From Pontibacter roseus DSM 17521 (lineage in GTDB: Bacteria; Bacteroidota; Bacteroidia; Cytophagales; Hymenobacteraceae), in the NCBI RefSeq assembly GCF_000373265.1, contig NZ_KB890765.1:494685-558684 (forward strand): DNA of 64,000 bases, in the 5' to 3' direction. This document shows positions 31,695-42,572 of the stretch, one piece after another (the first letter of the stretch is position 1; each line of letters opens with the position of its first letter). The position numbers were made by a program, and so were the translations under genes. The notes under the pieces are model-generated. The model ran no database searches and was not told the origin of the DNA. It saw only the letters and a list, made by a program, of their open reading frames with translations.

Positions 31695-33059
31695 CTATCT
31701 ATTGTTAAGATTTAAAAAATATGCAAAAGTGTTTTCATATTGCTTTTTCTTGCTGTCTCTTAATTTATCAGAAAGTTGAATCAAAGCCTCTGAAAATAGT
31801 GGACTAGTCCCTCCTAATAGAGCTATCAAGGTAGGAGATAAACCTTGGATTGTACCTATGTAACTAGATACTGCTCCTACAGAAAAGTTTATACCCCATT
31901 TTGCTACTTTATTTTGTAAAATGCTATTCTGTGCATTTTGATATTTCTGAAAGTCAGGAATAAGTTTGCTATATAAAAATTTACCCATTTCTCTATCAAA
32001 GTACATTCCATGCTGGGTCATAATGATTTCATTTAAATCATCAACTAAGTTTTTTCTGAGCTTGTAAAGTTCATCTAAACATCTTTCTCTATAAGAGACT
32101 ATCTCAGGTATAGTGAGTCTTTTTAGAACATAATCTGGAATATGTATATCAGAAGCCTTTATCAAAATTTGACTTAGGTTAAATAAAGGTATATTACTCG
32201 TATTCTGCCATTCTCTAATTACACCTTCTTCTTTATTATTTCGTGATTTCTCAACTTTATAATTAAAAAAATTATATATGTGTTGATTTATAAAAACTGG
32301 AATCAAGTTAAAGTCACCAGCTAGAGCTAACTTCTTGTTGACTTTAGCTACAATCGAAAATAGCTGTCTATCATAGTCGTAGAGTTTATTATTATTCTCT
32401 GGGAAAATGCTGTTGTATTTAACTCCAGGAAATAATTTAGTATCATACATTTCTACAAAGGGAGGACTAGGAATAAACATTTTAATTTGTTCTCTCTTCT
32501 TTTTAACTAGTAGTGGTGCCAAAAGGAAGGCAGATCGCTTATCAACAGCATCATTATCATATGCAATCTTCAATGCAATGCTGTTTCTTTTGTAGAAATC
32601 TGTCGCTTTATAATCTAAAACTTTGATAAATTCCTTCTTCAGGGCGTACTCAAATCTATCAATCAATTTTTCCTCCTCACTTTCATTAATTTTATTGTTA
32701 AAAAGAGGTAAAATGTCAGACATTACAATAGCTTGATAAGCCCCTGTCTGTGATTTATCTCTACCACCATAGGAAAGTATATTTGCAGTAAGTAGGCTGT
32801 CTTCAGGAATAGTGGGAGTGGTTACATCAGCATATTGTTGTAACATTTCAAATCCGTTAAGACTATAAATTGCTACTCCTAAATTATCAGGATGATAAGA
32901 GTAACATATTGCTCCTTTTTCTAGGAAGTGAATATTATCACTTGGAGGGGTAAAGTATACTTCATCAAAAGTTAGTAGAAGTCTTTTTAGCTGAATTTCT
33001 GTTAGAGGTTGGTGATGAACAGCAAGGCACTTTAAGCCTCTTTCTAAATCTAATATCAT
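31695..33059 (-). CDS. Uncharacterised AT-rich island protein, 454 aa (island gene 1)
   Basis: 454 residues, first gene of a two-gene minus-strand operon in strongly AT-rich sequence. No known family is certain. The N-terminal section, ending in LKRLLLTFDEVYFTPPSDNI, resembles proteins that carry a short alpha/beta lead (DUF6236-like wording, low confidence). The middle is helical with a coiled-coil feel (CLDELYKLRKNLVDDLNEI). The C-terminus has a hydrophobic hairpin (GINFSVGAVSSYIGTIQGLSPTLIALLGG, residues about 393-422) followed by a basic helix. That C-terminal hydrophobic segment could be a membrane-inserting or oligomerising part. Together with the HNH-like partner, this suggests a sensor/effector pair. 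Confidence 0.6.
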   Translation of the reverse strand: MILDLERGLKCLAVHHQPLTEIQLKRLLLTFDEVYFTPPSDNIHFLEKGAICYSYHPDNLGVAIYSLNGFEMLQQYADVTTPTIPEDSLLTANILSYGGRDKSQTGAYQAIVMSDILPLFNNKINESEEEKLIDRFEYALKKEFIKVLDYKATDFYKRNSIALKIAYDNDAVDKRSAFLLAPLLVKKKREQIKMFIPSPPFVEMYDTKLFPGVKYNSIFPENNNKLYDYDRQLFSIVAKVNKKLALAGDFNLIPVFINQHIYNFFNYKVEKSRNNKEEGVIREWQNTSNIPLFNLSQILIKASDIHIPDYVLKRLTIPEIVSYRERCLDELYKLRKNLVDDLNEIIMTQHGMYFDREMGKFLYSKLIPDFQKYQNAQNSILQNKVAKWGINFSVGAVSSYIGTIQGLSPTLIALLGGTSPLFSEALIQLSDKLRDSKKKQYENTFAYFLNLNNR

Positions 33060-33069
33060 ACTTATAACA

Positions 33070-33084
33070 ATTCATAATATGAAT
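33070..33084. promoter_or_regulatory. Palindrome upstream of the island operon
   Basis: ATTCAT-AAT-ATGAAT is a 15-bp palindrome located 11 nt before the start codon of the 454-aa gene, a position suitable for an operator that would repress the island operon. Confidence 0.4.
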
Positions 33085-33156
33085 ATAGCACTTTTATTCG
33101 AAGCTTAAATGCGCTGTTTGTGCTTTTTCGATATTATTCAAACCATAATTACTTGC

Positions 33157-33164
33157 TACTTTTG
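33157..33164 (+). promoter_or_regulatory. -7 box upstream of hrpB
   Basis: TACTTTTG fits TAnnTTTG exactly and is about 50 nt before the likely hrpB start. No good -33 TTTG was found upstream, so the promoter is tentative. Confidence 0.3.
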
Positions 33165-33213
33165 TATTACTGCAATAACAACTTTTACTCACAATAAACT
33201 AAAAATTTACCCC

Positions 33214-35664
33214 TTGCCCTTCAATCCATTTACAGTAGACTTACCCGTTCGGGAAATTATACCTGCCGTCAGAGAGCATCTTTTGGCGCAAAATACGCTG
33301 ATCGTAAACGCTCCTCCGGGAGCCGGTAAAAGCACCCTGCTGCCGCTGGCTATACTCGAAGAGCCCTGGCTCGAGGGTCAGAAGATTATTATGCTGGAGC
33401 CGCGGCGCCTGGCGGCCAAAACCATTGCCGAGCGCCTGGCGCAGCTGGTGGGCGAGGAGGTAGGCCAGACCGTCGGCTACCGCATCCGTTTCGAGACACG
33501 CATCTCCGAGAAGACCCGTATTGAGGTGGTGACCGAAGGCATCCTCACCCGCATGATTCACAGCGACCGCTCCCTGACAGGTATAGGCATCGTGATTTTT
33601 GACGAGTTCCATGAGCGTAGCATCCATGCCGATGTGGCCATGGCCCTGAGCCGGGAGGCGCAGCTCGCACTTCGCCCGGACCTGCGCATCATGGTGATGT
33701 CGGCCACCCTGGATATGCCCCAGCTCACGAGCCTGCTCAAAGCACCGGTGGCGCAGAGTATGGGGCGGCAATACCCCGTCGAGACCATCTATACCGGCGA
33801 CGCCGACGACCGCATGCTACCCGAAATGACGGCTAAGGTGGTGCAGCAGGCAGCGCAGGAGCGGGAAGGGGATATCCTTGTGTTCCTGCCCGGCGAAAAC
33901 GACATCCGGAAAGTGGAAGAGCTCTTGCGTCGGCAGATGCGCGGCGTCATGATACACCCGCTGTTCGGGATGCTGCCCTTCGGTAAGCAGTACGCCGCTA
34001 TCATGCCCGACCGCAACGGCAAACGCAAAGTGGTGCTAGCCACCAGCATCGCCGAGACCAGCCTCACCATAGAAGGCGTGTCGGTGGTGGTGGATACAGG
34101 CTTCGGCAAGACCTCCCGCTTCGACCCCAAGTCCGGTTTGTCGCGCCTCGAAACGGTGCGCATCTCCAAAGACGCCGCCGACCAGCGCGCCGGTCGCGCC
34201 GGTCGTTTGGGCCCCGGCACCGCCTACCGCATGTGGAGCAAAACCACCCAGGAGCGCATGGCCCCGCACCGCACCCCCGAGATTCTGGAAGCCGACCTGG
34301 CCTCGCTGGTGCTCGACATGGCGCAGTGGGGCATTACCGATATCCGTGGCCTGACCTGGCTGAATCCGCCGCCGCGCGCTGCCCTGCAATCGGCCACCGA
34401 GATGCTGCACCAGCTGCAGGCGCTGGAGCACGGCCGCATCACGGCGCATGGCAAGAAAATGCACGCGCTGCCCTGCCACCCCCGCATCGCGCACATGCTG
34501 CTTAAAGCCGAGGAAACCGACCAGGTGGCGCTGGCCAGTGATATAGCCGCCATCCTGGAAGAACGCGACCCGCTGGACCGCAACGCCGGCATTGACATCA
34601 ATTTAAGAATAGAAGCCCTCCGCAGGTATAGGAAGGAGCAGGGGCAGGGCAAGCGTTTTGGCAAGATTGAGAAGGTCGCCCGCTCGTACCGCTCGATGTT
34701 CAGCATAGAGCCGGAGAACGGCACCTTTGACGATTATGAAACCGGGGTGCTGCTCACGCATTGCTACCCCGAGCGCATCGCCTACGCCCGCCCGGGCAAC
34801 AACGCACAGTTCCAGCTGGCGAGCGGCCAGTATGCCTCCGCCGGTCACCGCGACGACCTCGCGCACGAGCCCTGGCTGGCCATTGCGCACCTGCACGCTG
34901 GCACCGGCGACAATCCCGGCCGCATCTTCCTGGCCTCGCCGCTCAACCCCCGCGACCTGGCTCCGCTTGTGAAGCAACAGGAAAGTTACCATTGGGACCT
35001 GAACGACGGCGAGCTCACCGCCTCCATGGACACGCGCATCGGCAGCATTGTGCTTCAAAGTAAACCGCTGCCACCCCCCGATGAGAAGCACCGCGTACCG
35101 GCCATCTCCGAAGCCATCAAACTGGAAGGCGAGCACCTGCTGGACTTCAACCACGAGCTCACGCAATGGCAGAACCGCGTACTGAGCCTCCGCAAATGGC
35201 GCCCCTCCGAGTTCTGGCCTGATGTGAGCACGGCCACCTTGCTGCTGACCAACTGGGACTGGCTGAAGCCCCACCTCTTCGACATCGAGCACCCGGATGA
35301 CCTGATGGAAATGGAACTCCTGCCGATTCTCGAAGCCAAGTACCTGAACGAAGAACAGCGGGCGCGGCTAGAAGTATTGGCTCCTGCTTTTTTGATGTTA
35401 CCGGATGGTTCTTCCATGGAATTAGCGTACAAACCGAATGGCGAACAGCCGAAGCTGGAAATCCGCCTGCAGGACGTGCTGAGCTGGGAGGAAAGCCCTT
35501 CCGTAGACGAAGGCGAGATGACCGTGGAGCTGGCCTTGCTCTCCCCGGAGTTGAAGCCCATCACGACTGTCTCTGATTTAGCCAGCTTCTGGAAAGGCAA
35601 TTACCGCGTAATTAAACGCCAGTTGGAAGTGGTGTTCCCGGAGGTAGAGTGGGAGAGGAAGTAG
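33214..35664 (+). CDS. hrpB: ATP-dependent helicase HrpB
   Basis: Start taken at TTG 33214 (product beginning MPFNPFTVDLPVREIIPAVREHL), since related proteins begin at this P-F-N-P-F-T position and the upstream codons are AT-rich island-like sequence with no conservation. 816 residues, usual HrpB length. DEAH/DExH helicase motifs: Walker A APPGAGKST, motif II DEFHER, motif III SATLD, motif V TSIAETSLTIEGV, motif VI QRAGRAGRLGPG, plus the HrpB C-terminal domain. The ATP-dependent RNA helicase has unknown physiological substrate. The AT-rich island ends just upstream, so the original start or promoter may have been altered by the insertion. Confidence 0.9.
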   Translation: MPFNPFTVDLPVREIIPAVREHLLAQNTLIVNAPPGAGKSTLLPLAILEEPWLEGQKIIMLEPRRLAAKTIAERLAQLVGEEVGQTVGYRIRFETRISEKTRIEVVTEGILTRMIHSDRSLTGIGIVIFDEFHERSIHADVAMALSREAQLALRPDLRIMVMSATLDMPQLTSLLKAPVAQSMGRQYPVETIYTGDADDRMLPEMTAKVVQQAAQEREGDILVFLPGENDIRKVEELLRRQMRGVMIHPLFGMLPFGKQYAAIMPDRNGKRKVVLATSIAETSLTIEGVSVVVDTGFGKTSRFDPKSGLSRLETVRISKDAADQRAGRAGRLGPGTAYRMWSKTTQERMAPHRTPEILEADLASLVLDMAQWGITDIRGLTWLNPPPRAALQSATEMLHQLQALEHGRITAHGKKMHALPCHPRIAHMLLKAEETDQVALASDIAAILEERDPLDRNAGIDINLRIEALRRYRKEQGQGKRFGKIEKVARSYRSMFSIEPENGTFDDYETGVLLTHCYPERIAYARPGNNAQFQLASGQYASAGHRDDLAHEPWLAIAHLHAGTGDNPGRIFLASPLNPRDLAPLVKQQESYHWDLNDGELTASMDTRIGSIVLQSKPLPPPDEKHRVPAISEAIKLEGEHLLDFNHELTQWQNRVLSLRKWRPSEFWPDVSTATLLLTNWDWLKPHLFDIEHPDDLMEMELLPILEAKYLNEEQRARLEVLAPAFLMLPDGSSMELAYKPNGEQPKLEIRLQDVLSWEESPSVDEGEMTVELALLSPELKPITTVSDLASFWKGNYRVIKRQLEVVFPEVEWERK

Positions 35665-36358
35665 GGAGTTAGTGAGTTTAGGAGTTAGAGAGTTGTCCCA
35701 GACCTCGCAGCGTGCGCAGCTCCTGCGAGCGTCTGGTGTTGGCTACGTAGCATACAGTGTCTGAGACCGGACTTACAGGGTATTGGAACCTATAAAACAG
35801 AAGTATACCTGTGCACGATTAACATCCCCCTGTCCCCTTCGAAGGGGGACTTTTCTGCACCGTCTGTCATTCCGACAGAAGGAGGAATCTCACGCCCTTC
35901 CGGCCGCTTATCTAGCGCCAGCGCAGATGCGGCTTTTCTGTAGAAAGTTAGGGGCAGAGGAAACCACCAAGTGCAATATACCTAGCATGTCTCACCGCCC
36001 GTTCCCGCTGCGCTCGCACCGGCGGCAGTGATGGTAATAGATTCCTCCTTCTGTCGGAATGACAGTGACGCACTTATCACTCCGATTATTTCTCCCGTCA
36101 TTTCAACTACTCTTGAGGGGTGAGCTGAAGAGTACTGGCGCAGGTGAGGTAAGGCCCCTCGATGCGGGAAATCTGTCACGGGTTGGAGAAGTATACAGTA
36201 CTGACAAAGGAGCAATTCTTGCTTTCGTTATAGCACTCCTGCTGAAAAGCTAACAAAAAGGGGAGCATTCAAGTAAAGGTAAAGCGGGCAGGCTGTGCCT
36301 GTCGCAATCTGTTACTGTGCATGAGCAGTTAGAGACATAGAGCTAAAACGAAAGAACG
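35665..36358. other. Repeat-rich intergenic region
   Basis: About 690 bp with no credible gene. It holds a palindrome at 35831-35849 (GTCCCCTTCGAAGGGGGAC), a 26-bp perfect inverted repeat (35865-35890 and 36039-36064), and a trailing CTTGAGGGG variant near 36112. It may represent a small inverted-repeat element of the kind common in Bacteroidota. Confidence 0.6.
35865..36064. repeat. 200-bp element bounded by a perfect 26-bp inverted repeat
   Basis: Arm 35865-35890 begins TGTCATTCCGACAGAAGGAG and arm 36039-36064 is its exact reverse complement. The 148 bp between are non-coding, without an open frame. No clear target duplication was found. Non-autonomous element or long hairpin RNA are both possible. 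Confidence 0.6.
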
Positions 36359-36649
36359 ATGATTCAGAAGACCTACATGAAGACCAAAGACCAGTGCAAG
36401 GTGAAGTTCGCAGTCAGCATAGAAGGGGCGGATCGGGTGGAGATACTGGGCCTCAACGACGATTGGCAGAACCCCATTGCGATGAGCCGAAAAAAGAACG
36501 GCACCTTTGAGTGCGTGCAGACAATCCCCAAAAACAGTACACACGAATTCAAGTACCTGGTGGATGGCACCGACTGGCGCAACGAACCCGACGCCGACGG
36601 GGAGGCTCCGAATGAGTATGGCGGCACCAACAGCCTGCTGGTGGTGTAG
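36359..36649 (+). CDS. Stand-alone CBM48/isoamylase-N domain protein
   Basis: 96 residues consisting of one carbohydrate-binding CBM48-like (isoamylase early-set/AMPK-glycogen-binding) domain: VKFAVSIEGADRVEILGLNDDWQNPIAMSRKKNGTFECVQTIPKNSTHEFKYLVDGTDWRNEPDAD, with the W...P.....NG.F pattern and the KYLVDG.DW strand that contact glucan. It has no catalytic domain and no signal peptide, so it is cytoplasmic. It stands next to a GH97 alpha-glucosidase in convergent orientation with a shared terminator; it could bind glycogen or starch-derived oligosaccharide. Confidence 0.8.
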   Translation: MIQKTYMKTKDQCKVKFAVSIEGADRVEILGLNDDWQNPIAMSRKKNGTFECVQTIPKNSTHEFKYLVDGTDWRNEPDADGEAPNEYGGTNSLLVV

Positions 36650-36669
36650 GGAATCAAACCCCGCTAAAA

Positions 36670-36703
36670 CAACAAAGGGTGAAGCTGCCTTCACCCTTTG
36701 TTG
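36670..36703. terminator. Bidirectional terminator
   Basis: A perfect 15-bp stem CAACAAAGGGTGAAG (36670-36684) with its complement at 36689-36703 and a CTGC loop. It separates convergent genes. Confidence 0.9.
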
Positions 36704-36708
36704 CCTGT

Positions 36709-38907
<2,199 letters not shown>

Positions 38908-39100
38908 TTAATGAAGGATGCAGCAGCGCCTGTGTGCAGGGGCTGTAAGGGTATAGTTGCTGTTTTAGGGCAAGGTACGTAAAAGCGGAATTTTAGTGGC
39001 GAAAAGAGAAGGAGTTGGGGCCGCTGGCTGGATTTATGAAGCAACTAGGCCGAATTTTAGCGCCTTGGCCAAACAAGTAGCTGCTAAGCTATACCTATGC

Positions 39101-39583
39101 CTACTCCCAATTCCCCAGCAGGCGGCGGAGCACCACAATCTCACCGAGGTGGTAGGCGTTGTGCTCGGCGATGAGCATGGCCTCGCGGAGGAGGTTTTGT
39201 CCGTCGCCGTGTGCGAAAGGGGTGAACAGGTCCTGAGTGGTGTCCTGTACCCGTTGCACCATCTGCTCTATACCTTCCTGTATGGCCTGTAGGCTGGCTT
39301 CCAGCTTGGCCTGGTCGGCAGGAGCGGTTTCGGATACCCAGTAATCGTCGGGCCAGGCGGGGGCTGTGTAGGCAGGATTGCGGCTGAACTCCAGGATGTC
39401 GTACAGCGCGAAGCGCAGGTGCTCCATGAGTTGCCAGATGGTATAAGGCAGCTGTTGCACCGTTTGGCCTGCCTCTGCGGCCGTTATACCTTGCAGTACC
39501 TCCTCAACGGGGCGGAAGGCCTCTCCGCCGCGCAGGAGTTGCGTCAGTTGCTTGCGTAGTGCTTTGTCCTGGTCCATATCCAT
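39101..39583 (-). CDS. DinB/YfiT-like metalloprotein
   Basis: 160 residues of the DinB superfamily four-helix bundle: helix starting KALRKQLTQLLRGGEAFRPV, the second YTIWQLMEHLRFALYDILEFSRN with a His, and the terminal AMLIAEHNAYHLGEIVVLRRLLG, giving His residues placed for a metal site (H in QLMEHL, HNAYH). DinB family members bind zinc or nickel and include bacillithiol transferases; the role here is unknown. The gene is monocistronic and shares the HxxxxH-type final motif with a second DinB gene at 60895. Confidence 0.85.
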   Translation of the reverse strand: MDMDQDKALRKQLTQLLRGGEAFRPVEEVLQGITAAEAGQTVQQLPYTIWQLMEHLRFALYDILEFSRNPAYTAPAWPDDYWVSETAPADQAKLEASLQAIQEGIEQMVQRVQDTTQDLFTPFAHGDGQNLLREAMLIAEHNAYHLGEIVVLRRLLGNWE

Positions 39584-39685
39584 TTTGTTGCTTTTCCCTT
39601 AGCTAACGTAAAAATGCTATCAATGGCGAGGGGGATGAAGTTTCAGCATGCAGCTTTAAAATTTCGGCAGACGCAGGTATAGCTC

Positions 39686-41512
39686 CTAGGTATAGATGGA
39701 GCTTATCTGGTCTTTGTACTTCTCATGTATCACCTTGCGCTTGAGTTTGAGCGTGGGGGTGAGTTCGCCGCCTTCAATCGTCCACTCGGCAGGAATGAGC
39801 GCAAACCGTTTCACCTGCTCCACCTGGTTAAAGTTCCGGTTGTACTGGTTGATGGACTCTTTGATGAGCGTCAGCGTTGCCTTGTCTTCGAGCACGGCGT
39901 GGTTGCCGGGGTAGGTTTTGCCTTGGTTGTCGTACCACTCTTTGAGCTTGTGGAAGGCCGGCACGATGAGGGCACCCACGTATTTCTGCATCTCGCCCAC
40001 CACCATAATCTGCTCTATCCAGCTGCTCTCCACCATCTTGTTTTCGATGGGCTGCGGCGCCACGTACTTGCCCCCACTCGTTTTGAAGAGCTCCTTTTTG
40101 CGGTCTGTGATTTTGAGGAACTTGCCGTCCACCATCGTGCCGATGTCGCCGGTATGCAGCCAGCCTTCCGCATCGATGACCTCGGCCGTCAGGTCGGGGC
40201 GTTTGTAATAGCCCAGCATGACATTGGGGCCTTTGCACAGAATCTCCCCATCCGGAGCGATGCGCACCTCCACACCCTCCAGCAGCGGACCCACAGTGCC
40301 AAACATTCGGTTTTCTTCGCTGTAGCGGTTGCCGCTGATGATGGGCGATGCCTCGGTGAGGCCGTAGCCTTCCTGAATGACGATTTTGGCGGCCGTGAAA
40401 ATCCGGAGCAGGCGCACCTGGCAGGCGGCAGCCCCCGTGATGATGGCCTTGACCTCGGTGCCCAGCGCGTGCCGCCATTTGCTGAAGACCAGGCGGTCGG
40501 CCAGGGCCAGTTGCAGCTTGTAGCTGAGCGGCATGGGTTTGTTGATTTCAAACTGCTCAGCCAGCTTCAGCGCCCAGAAGAAGATGCGCTTCTTGTTGCC
40601 CTCCAACTGCGAGCCCTTGGCCACAATGCCTTCGTAGATTTTCTCGAGCAGGCGCGGCACCGTCGTGAAGATGGTGGGCTGCACCTCCCGCAGGTTGGCC
40701 GCGATGCTCTCCATACCTTCGGCATAATAGATGGATACCCCGCAATAGAAATAGCAGTAGGTGGCCATGCGCTCAAAGGCGTGGTTGAGGGGCAGGAAGC
40801 TGATGGCTTTTTTCCGGAACACGCCTACTTCCTGTATGATGAGCGCGCTGCTGAATGTGTTGCTGAGGATGTTGCGGTGGGAGAGCATCACACCCTTCGG
40901 GATGCCGGTGGTGCCGGAGGTATACAGGATGGTGGCCAGGTCCTGCTCCTGCACCCTGTCGCGGCTCGCAGCGACCTGCGCGGCTAGACCGGGTGTCAGG
41001 TCAGGGAGCAACTCCTTCCAATGTGGGGCCTCCTCCACAGGGTGGAAGGTATAGACGGCCTGTAACTGGGGAAGCGCCTCGCGCATATCCTGAATGCGCC
41101 GGTAGAGGGCCTTGTTGCCTACAAACACCATTTTCACGGCGGCATCCTGGAGGATGAACTGCAACTCGCCATCGTTGATGGTGGGGTATACGGGCACCGA
41201 AATGGCGCCAGTCTGTTGTATGGCCATATCCACCAGCATCCATTCCGGGCAGTTGGGGCTCAGGATAGCGATTTTGTCCCGCCCCTCGGGAGTGCCATCG
41301 CCTCGGGTGATACCGAGTTGCAGCAGCGCCCCGGTCATCTGGTCTACCTTGTCGCGTACCTCGGAGGTGCTGTACTTGCGCCAGGCGCCGTCCTCTTTGG
41401 CAGCCAGCATGTCCTCGAGTGGGGAGTTTTCCAGTTGCCAGGCAATGCAGTCGAACAGGCGCTTGGGTTTTGGCTGCGCCCCCATGTTTTCTCTTTTTTC
41501 CACAGAATTCAA
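39686..41512 (-). CDS. Long-chain fatty acid--CoA ligase (AMP-forming)
   Basis: 608 residues; ATG 41512 or a second ATG at 41485 (MGAQPKPKRLFDC) are both possible starts. Adenylate-forming enzyme motifs: P-loop ILYTSGTTGIPKGVMLSHRN, EGYGLTEASP, and the C-terminal GWLHTGDIG and RKKELFKTSGGKYVAPQ. Such enzymes activate long-chain fatty acids to acyl-AMP then acyl-CoA, at the inner membrane/cytosol. N-terminal DKVDQMTGALLQLGITRGD and the ISVPVYPTINDGELQFIL block are typical of the AMP-binding superfamily. Monocistronic. Confidence 0.9.
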   Translation of the reverse strand: MNSVEKRENMGAQPKPKRLFDCIAWQLENSPLEDMLAAKEDGAWRKYSTSEVRDKVDQMTGALLQLGITRGDGTPEGRDKIAILSPNCPEWMLVDMAIQQTGAISVPVYPTINDGELQFILQDAAVKMVFVGNKALYRRIQDMREALPQLQAVYTFHPVEEAPHWKELLPDLTPGLAAQVAASRDRVQEQDLATILYTSGTTGIPKGVMLSHRNILSNTFSSALIIQEVGVFRKKAISFLPLNHAFERMATYCYFYCGVSIYYAEGMESIAANLREVQPTIFTTVPRLLEKIYEGIVAKGSQLEGNKKRIFFWALKLAEQFEINKPMPLSYKLQLALADRLVFSKWRHALGTEVKAIITGAAACQVRLLRIFTAAKIVIQEGYGLTEASPIISGNRYSEENRMFGTVGPLLEGVEVRIAPDGEILCKGPNVMLGYYKRPDLTAEVIDAEGWLHTGDIGTMVDGKFLKITDRKKELFKTSGGKYVAPQPIENKMVESSWIEQIMVVGEMQKYVGALIVPAFHKLKEWYDNQGKTYPGNHAVLEDKATLTLIKESINQYNRNFNQVEQVKRFALIPAEWTIEGGELTPTLKLKRKVIHEKYKDQISSIYT

Positions 41513-41787
41513 ACCTTCTAGCTATTCACCCGGACACAGATGCAGGCAGCCGCCGTACCGGAACTAATCGTCTGCCTTGAAATTGATTATAGAGATTTAC
41601 TGTTTTTTGGCCTCCTGTGTTTTCAAAGGAGGCAGACAAGGCTTGTTTCCATCAGGGATTCCATTCTGGGTAAGGTACAGGTATAGCAGGCCGTACCAGT
41701 CACCGCTCAAGAAGGGAACCCGTGGCTTTGGCTAGCGCTAAGCATCAGGGTAGGCTGAAATCAACTGTCGAGGGGTTAGAAAACCTG
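41513..41787. other. Intergenic region
   Basis: 275 bp between the acyl-CoA ligase start and the membrane protein end; nothing apart from one GGTATAG site is seen. Confidence 0.5.
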
Positions 41788-42252
41788 TTACAGGGAGCTC
41801 AGGCCGAGGTGGCCCAGGTAGGTAGCGCCCACCATGAAGAGAGAGGAGATGATGACGCCCAGCGTGATGGCCGTAAACGCACGTCTCCGCTCAATCTGGA
41901 AGATATTCGCGGCGATGGTCCCCATATAGGCCCCGGTACCCGGGAGCGGAATCATCACGAACACCATCAGGCCCCAGAACCCGTGCTTCTGCACGTTGCC
42001 CCCGGCTATTTTCTTGGCACGCTTGCACAGGAAAACAACCCCCTTTTTGTAGGCTTTGAAAGGCCAGAACTTTTGGCTAAAGGAGTCGATGAGCCACATG
42101 AACAGCGGGTATACCAGGATATTGCCCACTGTACCGATGAGGAAGGCCCAGATGAAATGCACATTGTTCAGGATTGCAAAAGGTATACCGGCACGCGCCT
42201 CTCCAAACGGAGAGATGCTTAAAAGGAAGGTATATAAAAGGGTCTCAAACAT
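41788..42252 (-). CDS. Small multidrug export family membrane protein
   Basis: Start 42252 (MFETLLYTFLLSISPFGEARAGIPF), giving 154 residues; the open frame reaches 42303 but the added part has no membrane or start context. The SPFGEARAGIPFAI motif at the N-terminus and the later G.MVFVMIPLPGTGAYMGTIAA are the family's repeated helices, four hydrophobic segments in all. Named after small multidrug-export proteins; the actual activity is poorly established. Monocistronic. Confidence 0.75.
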   Translation of the reverse strand: MFETLLYTFLLSISPFGEARAGIPFAILNNVHFIWAFLIGTVGNILVYPLFMWLIDSFSQKFWPFKAYKKGVVFLCKRAKKIAGGNVQKHGFWGLMVFVMIPLPGTGAYMGTIAANIFQIERRRAFTAITLGVIISSLFMVGATYLGHLGLSSL

Positions 42253-42510
42253 AAAAAGTGCATCAAAAAAACAAACCTGCTGCAAAGCCGCGCAAATATA
42301 CATGCTAAACCGCCAGGTATATGCTGTGGTTGGCCTGTTTATTCGGGAATTTTAATTTCCTATGGGACGCAACCTGACCTGTCACTGCAGCAGCAGGTCA
42401 TGCGTCCTTAACAGGCCGTGCTCCATAATGATTCAACGCCTCTTGCCGATTTCCTGGTATACCTCCCGCTGGTGTTTCGCATAAGCTTATGTTTGCTGCT
42501 GACTTAATAA

Positions 42511-42552
42511 AGAAATGGGGGGAGCCGCGCCTACGCGACTCCCCCCATTTCT
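42511..42552 (-). terminator. Terminator of the SDR gene
   Basis: AGAAATGGGGGGAG (42511-42524) pairs with CTCCCCCCATTTCT (42539-42552), an inner CGCG/CGCG stem extends it, loop CCTA. It lies downstream of the minus-strand SDR gene. Confidence 0.88.
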
Positions 42553-42572
42553 GTCAATGTACCAGGTATGGC

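Noticed and set aside
33109..33213. Upstream extension of hrpB
   Set aside because: Phe/Ile/Thr-rich translation without homologous look, in AT-rich island DNA; the conserved start is at 33214.
39725..40987. 420-codon open frame opposite the acyl-CoA ligase
   Set aside because: Antisense shadow of the ligase; its His/Arg-rich product has no family features.
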